The notes beneath the pieces are model-generated. The model saw only the letters and a program-made list of their open reading frames with translations, did no database searches and was not told where the DNA came from. Made by a program: the position numbers and the translations under genes. From NCBI GenBank assembly GCA_946621465.1, contig CAMOOO010000008.1, positions 22,822 to 86,821 on the forward strand: a stretch of DNA of 64,000 nt, written 5' to 3'. This document shows, piece by piece, positions 1-7,200 of this stretch. The first letter of the stretch is position 1. The number at the start of each line of letters is the position of its first letter. The stretch comes from an uncultured Clostridia bacterium. Lineage in GTDB: Bacteria; Bacillota; Clostridia; Christensenellales; DTU072.

Positions 1-297
1 ATCTTAGGGGGCGACCTTAACACCGACCCGACCGAAGATAATTACGCCGCGTTATGCGCCGAACTGACCGACAGTCGCGTCGTTGTCGGCACCGATACCG
101 ATATAGGGACCTATCACGATTACAATCCCCCATCCGTCTATCTGACCCGTCATATCGACTATCTGATGTACCGCGGCGTCATTCGTCCTGTCACCCACAA
201 GGTCATTTGCGACGACGAAGAAAGGTGGGGCAAAGGGAATTTCGCATCCGATCACTATCCCGTTCTCGTCACTTTTATTTTGCAAAAAACAGAATAA
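1..297 (+). CDS. Endonuclease/exonuclease/phosphatase (EEP) family protein, C-terminal part
   Basis: The window opens inside this gene; frame 1 is open from base 1 to the TAA at 295-297, giving the last 98 residues. The fragment carries two hallmarks of the DNase I/exonuclease III-like EEP fold: a GGDLN motif at its very start (the G-D-x-N metal and phosphate site) and the ASDHYPVLV motif near the end (the S-D-H catalytic motif), with HIDYLMYRG between them. Members hydrolyse phosphodiester or phosphomonoester bonds in nucleic acids, inositol phosphates or lipids; the substrate cannot be told from this fragment. The N-terminal part, including the first catalytic Glu and His, lies upstream of the window. 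The gene runs toward thiT but thiT has its own promoter 7 bp after this stop. Confidence 0.85.
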   Translation: MLGGDLNTDPTEDNYAALCAELTDSRVVVGTDTDIGTYHDYNPPSVYLTRHIDYLMYRGVIRPVTHKVICDDEERWGKGNFASDHYPVLVTFILQKTE

Positions 298-303
298 AAA
301 CGT

Positions 304-332
304 TTGACATTTCTTATTCAGCGGTCTACAAT
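304..332 (+). promoter_or_regulatory. Sigma-A type promoter of thiT
   Basis: TTGACA at 304-309, a 17 bp spacer and TACAAT at 327-332. The transcript would start close to base 339, which is where the TPP aptamer begins. Confidence 0.8.
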
Positions 333-338
333 AAAAAA

Positions 339-416
339 CGTGCTGGGGGTGGCAAGGTACCTTGCCTGAGATCAGACCCTTAGAACTTGCTCACGTCATA
401 GTGAGAAAGGAAGCCG
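339..416 (+). promoter_or_regulatory. TPP riboswitch (THI element) aptamer
   Basis: The conserved TPP core is readable: GGGGTG at 345-350, CTGAGA at 366-371, ACCCTTAGAACTTG in 376-389 and AGGAAGC at 408-414, with a GCTCAC...GTGAG stem between the last two. These are the pyrimidine- and pyrophosphate-sensor segments of the family. The aptamer sits directly after the promoter and before a thiamine transporter gene, so it should shut the gene off when thiamine pyrophosphate is plentiful. Confidence 0.9.
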
Positions 417-438
417 TTCGATACAAAAGTTTTTTCGC

Positions 439-467
439 GGCTCCTGATTCTAAAAAGGAGTTTTTTT
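439..467 (+). promoter_or_regulatory. TPP riboswitch expression platform: hairpin holding the SD, then T-tract
   Basis: GGCTCCT at 439-445 can pair with AGGAGTT at 456-462, which contains the Shine-Dalgarno AAGGAG; seven Ts (461-467) then run up to the ATG at 468. The same hairpin could hide the ribosome site and end transcription. The pairing is short (7 bp with two G-U), so the mode is an inference. Confidence 0.6.
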
Positions 468-1148
468 ATGAACACACTACTATTATCCAAATTCAGCTAC
501 GATCCCATTGTCTCTCTTTCCGAAGTTTGGCTTTACATCCTCATGGCAGTCCTCATTCTCATCATCGGCGCCTTGGCTTTCTTTTTCGGTAAGAGGGAAA
601 AAGTCAACCACACCAAAGCCGTCGTCTATGCCGGCGTCATGATTGCCCTGTCGTTCGCTTTGTCCTACGTCCGGCTCTTTCACCTGCCGCAGGGCGGTTC
701 GGTTACGTTAGCCAGTCTCCTTCCTCTCCTACTCTATTCCTACGCCTTTGGCGCGCGTAGAGGAGTGCTGGTCGGACTCATTTGCGGACTATTACAGTTT
801 ATTCAAGAACCCATTATCTACCACCCGGCGCAGTTTTTATTGGACTACCCCATTGCCTTTTCCGCAATAGGTCTGAGCGGCATTCTGTTCCGCACGCCTA
901 CAGCGAACAAAAAGATACTACGTTTCGTCCTCGGCGCGGTGTTCGCCGGACTGATTCGCTACGCCTCTCACGTCATCAGCGGCATCTTCGTCTTTTACGT
1001 CTGGGCGCCCGAAGCCTACGGCGCTGTTGCCTGGGGATTTTTGTATAACACTTTTGTCTTTGCCGATATCGCAATAGCCATTGCCCTCGGTGTGGTCCTA
1101 CTCGGCGTCAAACCTATAGATAAGGCGCTGATAAAAGCCTGCAACTAA
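468..1148 (+). CDS. thiT: Thiamine ECF transporter S component ThiT
   Basis: Membrane substrate-binding subunit that captures thiamine and works with a shared energising ECF module (EcfA/A'/T), which is not encoded in this window. The protein has 226 residues, with an extra N-terminal hydrophobic helix (about 20-40) before the usual six-helix core (about 50-215). The core shows the ThiT signature: GSVTLASLLPLLL around 77-89, the GARRGVLVGLICGLLQ segment at 95-110, and HPAQFLLDYPIAF at 119-131, the region that lines the thiamine pocket in known ThiT proteins. The start is set by AAGGAG about 7 bases upstream. It is controlled by the TPP riboswitch immediately in front, which independently supports thiamine as the substrate. 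The extra N-terminal helix is longer than in typical ThiT. Confidence 0.92.
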   Translation: MNTLLLSKFSYDPIVSLSEVWLYILMAVLILIIGALAFFFGKREKVNHTKAVVYAGVMIALSFALSYVRLFHLPQGGSVTLASLLPLLLYSYAFGARRGVLVGLICGLLQFIQEPIIYHPAQFLLDYPIAFSAIGLSGILFRTPTANKKILRFVLGAVFAGLIRYASHVISGIFVFYVWAPEAYGAVAWGFLYNTFVFADIAIAIALGVVLLGVKPIDKALIKACN

Positions 1149-1159
1149 GGATTTAATAT

Positions 1160-1297
1160 ATGGATAAGCAAGAACTATTTGACAAACAAAAGGAGTTATT
1201 AGACACCTTTCTCGCAACGGGCGCGATCACCAAAGACCAGTACGATAAGAGCCTGAACGCGCTGCAAGAAAAGATGTTCCCTAAATCGGAAAACTAA
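1160..1297 (+). CDS. Small SHOCT-like protein
   Basis: A 45-residue acidic/basic helical peptide 11 bp behind thiT, with AAGG at 1146-1149 as a weak ribosome site. The stretch LDTFLATGAITKDQYDKSL resembles the SHOCT (short C-terminal) domain pattern, in which a helix, a G-x-I-T turn and a second helix follow one another; these domains usually sit at protein ends and act in oligomer contacts. No membrane segment or signal is present. It lies before the terminator at 1322 and so probably shares the thiT transcript and its TPP control. Whether it helps ThiT is unknown. It is short enough that expression should be tested, but the codon use and position between thiT and the terminator favour a real gene. 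Confidence 0.6.
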   Translation: MDKQELFDKQKELLDTFLATGAITKDQYDKSLNALQEKMFPKSEN

Positions 1298-1321
1298 AAT
1301 ACATCCTTATAATAAAAAGAT

Positions 1322-1355
1322 AGGTCTCTCGCAAGCGCGAGGGACCTTATTTATG
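1322..1355 (+). terminator. Intrinsic terminator after thiT and the SHOCT-like gene
   Basis: AGGTCTCTCGC (1322-1332) pairs with GCGAGGGACCT (1337-1347), one G-U, four-base loop, followed by TATTTAT. Confidence 0.8.
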
Positions 1356-1390
1356 GTAAACAAAACCGCAAAGAAAGATATTCTTTGCGG
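1354..1390 (-). terminator. Intrinsic terminator of rpsT
   Basis: Perfect 10 bp stem, CCGCAAAGAA at 1366-1375 with TTCTTTGCGG at 1381-1390. Read on the minus strand it is followed by TTTTGTTT (complement of 1358-1365). It sits back to back with the thiT terminator. Confidence 0.8.
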
Positions 1391-1420
1391 AAAGTTATCT
1401 ATATTATATAGACGCGGTAA

Positions 1421-1702
1421 TTATTCAGCTTTGCTTGCGGCAACAGCCTGATCGAGCATTTTTGCCAATCTGGACTTTTTGCGAGAAGCGGTATTGATGT
1501 GATATACACCCTTTCTCTTCGCTTCGTCAATGGCGGAAAAAGCGGATTTCAAAAGTTCGGCTGCATCGTCCAGTCTTTTTTCGGCAACGGCTGTCTCGAA
1601 CTTTTTGATAGCCGTTTTGACCTCACTGCGAACGCTGCTGTTACGAGCTTTTTCCTCGGCTGTAATAAGTACGCGTTTCTTTTGCGATTTAATGATAGGC
1701 AT
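1421..1702 (-). CDS. rpsT: 30S ribosomal protein bS20
   Basis: Primary 16S rRNA-binding protein of the small subunit, 93 residues, very basic and helical. The N-terminus MPIIKSQKKRVLITAEEKARN and the later AIDEAKRKGVYHINTASRKKSRL segment (roughly residues 56-78) are diagnostic for bS20. The open frame extends 18 codons further upstream, but the ATG at 1702 is preceded by GGAGATAAAA at good spacing and gives the family's usual N-terminus, so that start is used. It is monocistronic, with its own promoter at 1747-1775 and its own terminator at 1354-1390. Confidence 0.97.
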   Translation of the reverse strand: MPIIKSQKKRVLITAEEKARNSSVRSEVKTAIKKFETAVAEKRLDDAAELLKSAFSAIDEAKRKGVYHINTASRKKSRLAKMLDQAVAASKAE

Positions 1703-1746
1703 TTTTATCTCCTTTATAATGCGATATTCTTTTTTAATGCTCACAT

Positions 1747-1775
1747 ATTCTACCATAACATATATAAAAAAGCAA
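1747..1775 (-). promoter_or_regulatory. Promoter of rpsT
   Basis: On the minus strand TTGCTT (1770-1775), 17 bp spacer, TAGAAT (1747-1752), about 45 bases upstream of the rpsT start. Confidence 0.7.
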
Positions 1776-1814
1776 CAAAAAACAATCTCTTTCTTATTTT
1801 TTTTACTGATACGT

Positions 1815-1843
1815 TTGCCATTATTCCGCTCCCATGCTATAAT
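1815..1843 (+). promoter_or_regulatory. Promoter of the ECF S component gene
   Basis: TTGCCA at 1815-1820, 17 bp spacer, perfect TATAAT at 1838-1843. The leader is only about 37 bases, too short for a known riboswitch. Confidence 0.75.
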
Positions 1844-1886
1844 TATGACCTAAATTGTTATTATTTTCCGTAAATAAGGAGACGTC

Positions 1887-2537
1887 ATGTCCAACAAATC
1901 CATTCGTTCCATAAAATTAGACGCGCGCACCATCACCGGTATCGCCATTTTCGTCGCGCTGGAAATCGCCCTCTGTTTTATCACCAACTACGTTCAATTC
2001 GGAACTTTTAACATCAATCTTGCCCTCTTTCCCATCGTCATCGGCGCCTGTTTCTACGGTCCGTGGGTGGGACTGTCATTAGGTATTATCAACGGTGTCA
2101 TCACCATTTTCGCTCCGGCAACTTTAGCCATTCTGACCATTCTTCCGCCCCAATACGTCTTTTTGATCGTGGTCGTTTGCATCCTCAAAACGGCGCTTGC
2201 CGGGTTCCTCGCCGGACTCTTCCATAAACTCATTGCAAAGAAAAACAACCTGATAGCAGCCTTCGTTGCCGCCTTCACCGTTCCTTTCATTAACACCCTC
2301 GTTTTCGTCCTCTTCGCGCTGATGTTCCCCGGCGTCCTCGTCGGCGATACCGCCGGACAAAACCTGTTCGTGTATATCATCCTCGTCTTAGTCGGAATCA
2401 ACTTCCCCATCGAGATCGCAACCAACCTCGTCATCGACCCGGCAATCTACAAGGCACTCTTGCATTTCCTTCCGAAAAAAAAGAAATCCGCCCCCAAAAA
2501 GGAAGCGGACGAAACCGTAGATCCCACTAAGGAATAA
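1887..2537 (+). CDS. ECF transporter S component, substrate unknown
   Basis: Integral membrane protein of 216 residues with about six hydrophobic helices and a basic, acidic tail (KKKKSAPKKEADETVD). The segment NINLALFPIVIGACFYGPWVG (about residues 42-62) followed by a glycine-rich helix is the pattern of ECF-type S components, the specificity subunits of vitamin and micronutrient importers. The residues do not match ThiT, FolT or classic RibU closely enough to name a substrate. The start at 1887 has AAGGAGA about 6 bases upstream. The short leader contains no aptamer, so unlike thiT and folT here, it gives no regulatory clue to the substrate. It converges with dnaX with only 19 bp between the stops. 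Confidence 0.85.
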   Translation: MSNKSIRSIKLDARTITGIAIFVALEIALCFITNYVQFGTFNINLALFPIVIGACFYGPWVGLSLGIINGVITIFAPATLAILTILPPQYVFLIVVVCILKTALAGFLAGLFHKLIAKKNNLIAAFVAAFTVPFINTLVFVLFALMFPGVLVGDTAGQNLFVYIILVLVGINFPIEIATNLVIDPAIYKALLHFLPKKKKSAPKKEADETVDPTKE

Positions 2538-2556
2538 TCAATAAGTTTTATTATTA

Positions 2557-4209
2557 TCAGCTATTCCCTTTAAAAACGATAGAGCCGTCGAAAAGGCGGT
2601 TAAGGGTCAGTCGTTCTTCTTCGGACACGGCAGCTCTCGCCTCCGGCACGCGGAAAACGACGTTGCACTCCTTCCCTACGTCTTCGGAAACCAATTGTTT
2701 AAGAAGATTATGATTGTTCTCTCTCCCAAAAAGTTCCAAAGTCGCCTGTTCGTTGGTGGTGATAATAAAGTCCCTGCCTTCCAACCGAATGGCGTTTTCT
2801 TTTAAGCCTCTTGCCGCCATATACAGGGACATCTCCCGTCTGTCGTGCAACTTTTGCGTCACCCTCGACCAAATCTCCGCCGCGCTGTAATCGACGGAAA
2901 CAGGCTCGTCGTCAAAGATCTGCTTCCCCTCTTCTTCCGTCCCTACCTGAGATAGCAAGGAAGAAACGTCTACGCTCGGTTCCGGCTTCGCCGGTTTGGC
3001 AGGCGCGGGCGCCTCTGCCGCTTCACGAACGGGCGGGCGGGTGGGCGAAACGGGAACGCCGCCGGCATAAATAGCTTTTAACTTTTCCTCCAGTTCGCTT
3101 ACGCGGTTGGTCAGTCCCTCTAAATTAAGTTCCGTCACCAGTTCGCAACCGCGTACCACCGCCGCTTCCAGCATGATCCTCGGTTGGGTAGAGAAACGTA
3201 TCTTATTCTCAAGATCGGTCATAATGTCCATCAGTCGGGAAATACGATAGTTGGAGTGGTGCGTTCTTTCTTTTACCAGTTCCAGTTCGCTTTCCGACAT
3301 CGTCCCCGGCTTATATCCCGGCACGTTTTTAACGGCAATAAGGTCGCTGAAATAGTGCGCCAAATCTTTATAAACCGTCGTACGGCCTTTTTTAAGCAGT
3401 TTATCCAGTTGCGACAACGCTGCCGAGCAGTCGGCGTCCAAAATAGCTCCGCAAAGGGTATCAAGCTCGGAAAAATCGGTCGCTCCCAAAATTTCCAGCA
3501 CCCCCTCGGTCGTGATATTGTCGCCGCAATAGGACATACACATATCGGCAACGCTGAGGGTATCACGCACCGATCCCTCTCCGCTGATAGCGATGCGGTG
3601 CAGGGCGGTTTCTTCGTACTTTACATTCAGTTCGTCAAAAATCTTCTTTAATAAAGCAACCAGTTCCTCTTCTTCCACCAAGCGAAAATCAAAACGCAAG
3701 CATCGGGAAAGAATGGTCTGCGGTATTTTATGCACTTCCGTCGTGGCAAGGATAAATACGACGTGCGCAGGCGGTTCTTCCAGCGTCTTTAACAGGGCGT
3801 TGAAAGCGGACGTGGTGAGCATATGAACTTCGTCTACGATATAGACTTTGTACCTGCCGAGCGTCGGTCGATAATAGACGTTTTCTCTCAGCGTCCTGAT
3901 CTCTTCTACGCCGTTATTGGAGGCGGCGTCGATTTCCAGAATGTCGATATTGTTCTGATTTTCGAGTGCCTTACATACCTCGCACTTTCCGCAGGGCGAT
4001 CCGTTGACCGGAGTCAGACAGTTGACGGCGCGCGCAAAAATTTTCGCACAGGAAGTTTTTCCCGTTCCGCGCGTTCCGGTAAACAGATAGGCGTGTCCTA
4101 CGTTACCCAGTTTAATTTGGTTTATTAGTGTTCTTGTTATGTGGTTTTGACCGATTACGCCGTCAAACGTATTCGGACGAAACCGTCTGTAAAGTGAAAC
4201 GTGTTCCAT
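2557..4209 (-). CDS. dnaX: DNA polymerase III gamma/tau subunit
   Basis: AAA+ motor of the clamp loader that places the beta sliding clamp on DNA, 550 residues. Visible motifs: Walker A GTRGTGKT at 45-52, a zinc site with Cys64, Cys73, Cys76 and Cys79, Walker B DEVH at 126-129, and the sensor/arginine-finger region SRC at 168-170. A Pro/Ala-rich linker (about 395-415) separates the ATPase and collar domains from a C-terminal tau-like region. Only AGG is seen upstream of the ATG, so the ribosome site is weak. The start lies 10 bp behind the stop of the LacZ-like gene on the same strand, and no separate promoter is visible, which is odd for an essential replication gene. The usual partners ebfC and recR are not adjacent. 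Confidence 0.96.
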   Translation of the reverse strand: MEHVSLYRRFRPNTFDGVIGQNHITRTLINQIKLGNVGHAYLFTGTRGTGKTSCAKIFARAVNCLTPVNGSPCGKCEVCKALENQNNIDILEIDAASNNGVEEIRTLRENVYYRPTLGRYKVYIVDEVHMLTTSAFNALLKTLEEPPAHVVFILATTEVHKIPQTILSRCLRFDFRLVEEEELVALLKKIFDELNVKYEETALHRIAISGEGSVRDTLSVADMCMSYCGDNITTEGVLEILGATDFSELDTLCGAILDADCSAALSQLDKLLKKGRTTVYKDLAHYFSDLIAVKNVPGYKPGTMSESELELVKERTHHSNYRISRLMDIMTDLENKIRFSTQPRIMLEAAVVRGCELVTELNLEGLTNRVSELEEKLKAIYAGGVPVSPTRPPVREAAEAPAPAKPAKPEPSVDVSSLLSQVGTEEEGKQIFDDEPVSVDYSAAEIWSRVTQKLHDRREMSLYMAARGLKENAIRLEGRDFIITTNEQATLELFGRENNHNLLKQLVSEDVGKECNVVFRVPEARAAVSEEERLTLNRLFDGSIVFKGNS

Positions 4210-4219
4210 AGTTTATTAT

Positions 4220-7200
4220 TTACCTGTTCCCACCGAAGATGGGCAATATGGAGAAGTGCAATAAATATTCTCCGGGCATATAAGTGAATTTCTTTGCCGG
4301 GACCCCTTTGTTGACGCCGTAGCCGCTGACAAAGGAGCAGACGTCGAGATAGATGCCGCTCTGTTCCACCGACATTCCATCAAAAATCTTCTTGATCTCC
4401 TCGTCGCTATAAGGGGATACGCGCAATTGGAAAGGCTCCTTTTCGGCAACGCACATAATGCCGTCGCCCTCTTTATCGCGGATGAGCGCGTACTGTACGT
4501 CCATGCGGTTGCCGCATTCCTGAACGACGTTGATACCGTTAAAGATTTTGTCCGCGCCGAAAGTAAACAGTCCCATACGCGCCGATTGACACATATCGAC
4601 GTAACACTCCCTTTCACCCAGTCCGTAATAGGTCACGTTCCCAAAGCCGTTATGCAATCTGATCTTTTTGCCGAAGCAGTCCAGATTGGGAAGGTGCCGT
4701 TTCATGGTGTTGATAACGCTGAAAACTTCTATCCGTCCGTCGCCTCCGATAAGGTACTTATCACGGATGACGTAACATTCTTTCTTGCCTAGAATAAGAC
4801 TGGTTTCCACCAGAATATCGACGTAGCTGCCGTCATCCCCTTTGGTCCAGGAGAAGTCCCGTAGCGAGCGCGTCCAAGCGGCGGTGTCGTTCGCCAAAAG
4901 GTGTCTGATAAACGGTCTGTCGACGTTGCCGACAAAGCAGTTACCGCCATTTGCCAGTCTGTCCGGTTTAAAGACCTCTTTGCCCTTAATGGAATAGTGG
5001 GTGAAGGTACCAAGTACTTTGTCAAAACGCATTTTGCCGCCGTTAAAGGTGATATCGAGGTAGTCGGGGAATTCATCCACGCGCAACTTCTCTCCGCGCC
5101 CACCCGGCATCTTAACCGTCCCTTGCGACAGTCTGTGCTGTTCGGTATAGAGTAACTCTTTCGTTTCTTTATTCCAGTACTCGACGTTGAGGAACATATC
5201 CCCTTCTACGTGGTCGACGAAGATATCGAACACCCGTTTGGAATGGGGCGGAATGGTGGCGACAAGCTCGGTGCGCGACAGCACTTTGCCGTCCTTTTGA
5301 ATGCAAACTTTCATCATAAGGTCGGACGTGTCTTTGTACAGTCTTCCGTTGGTGATTTCTATTTGCGAGTCGGAAAGAACGTTCCCGGTGACTTTGCGAT
5401 AGATATAGGCGGCGTTCTCCGCGCCCGTGCAGGGAATACGCTCGACTGTGAATAGTCCGTCGTCCCTTTCCCCCACGTCGCCGATGGTGTCGTCAACGAA
5501 CCTGGCAATAAATCCGCCTACGCAGCAGGAGCTGGCGGAAATGGTCTCCTCGAACCGTTCCAGATCGGGACATCCGATTCCGTAGGAATGGGCGTAATCA
5601 AGTAAAAGCACGGTGTTTTTACCCATGGACTCGTCCACTTTGTCCATAAAGTCGTTGACGGTCGGGTCGCTCATGCCGAAAATGCCGTCTGCCATGCCTC
5701 TGGCAGATACGATCCTATCGGTGATACCGTTAAAGACAGAGAGTGCGCCGGAGATCGCCGGAGCGGAGCCGTCCGCGTCGATGACGTATCCAAGTACGTT
5801 GCAGTATAGGTGGGTACGCTTGAATTCCGTCTGCGTCTGCATCTTCACCCTGTCGGCAAAGTCGCTCTGATCCCACACCCCGGCATTGCGTTTGGAACCG
5901 GAGGTGTACGCCTCTCCAACCGGGATCCTATCCATAACGTACACGCCCTTCTCCAGGCATGCGTTGAGAAATGCCGCCGTCGGCAGGAAAGTGGGTTGAA
6001 CGGCGTTGAAACCGAACTTCTTAATCAGATCGAGATCCTTTTTGTATTCGTCAATGGTCATGAATTTCCCTTGACGGTTGTACACGGGATTGTAGACCAC
6101 GCCGCGCAGTTTCAGCGGTAGTCCGTTGTAATAAACGACGCCGTTTGCTCTGCGAATATCGGTCAGACCGACCTTTTGTTTGGTACACTCGACCACTCTG
6201 TCGTTGACGTAAACGGTCAGATAAAAGTCGTATAATTCGGGATTTTCGTCAAAGTAAGGTTTCCAATTGCCGTTGCAATGGAACTTGACGATGTTGTCTA
6301 TGACCTCTTTCTTCTCTTCATGAAGGATTTTATCGTCTTTTTTTACCTGCAAGCAGACTTGCGCTCCCTTTTCAAGGAACAACGCCCCTACTTCGGCAAA
6401 GAAGGTGTTATTGCTTGCGTGCGTTTCGATCTTGCAATCGAACAGACCTTTTTTGTGCGATTTAATGAGCAGGACATCCCCGAGGATACCCGTCGCGGCA
6501 AAGCCGTCTTCCGCGTAGATAAAGGAGTTTCTACTCCACTTCTTCATGGCGACGACAATCTCGTTTTCTCCGATAGACAGATAGGAAGAAATGTCGAATT
6601 CCGCCGTGCGATAGGAAGAACACCCGACGTAAATACCGTTGACAAAGAGCTGAATGGCTCCCGACAAACTCTCGAAATAGAGGAAATGACGGAAAGACAG
6701 GTCGGCAACGTTAACGATCTTTCTGTACACGCCCAGCGTGTTGCAAACGTCCTTTGTGAACTGGAATTTGTTTTTCTTTTTGAGGTACGGGAAAGCATAG
6801 CCTTTCACAAAAGAAAGTTCTTCATACCCCGACGACTCCCACGTTCCGGGGACGGTAACGACGTCCCAATTGCCCTCGGTCAGAATGGCGGAAGGTATCT
6901 TTTCGTTATAGTAGCGGAACTGCCACGGTCCGGCAAGGGACAGCGTCCGGTCACTCTTATGCCCGGTTGCCGCGCCGGTGTCGGCTATGTCGCATACTTC
7001 GACGGACGAGCAGGGAGACAGACGGGAACGCAGTTCCACGGTGTTTTCCTCGGCTACTTCGTCCAATGGATGCAGGGTGCAAGTAAAGGTCTGACAGGTC
7101 AATGAGCTTATATCCGGCAGGGTGTTGTCTTCATAAACTCTGTCGAATTCGGAAACGATATGGTTGCCCTCTTCGTCCCAATAGGATACTTCCATCTCCG

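Noticed and set aside
1703-1756. N-terminal extension of rpsT to 1756
   Set aside because: The first codons overlap the -10 box, and ATG 1702 has a strong ribosome site and the usual bS20 N-terminus.
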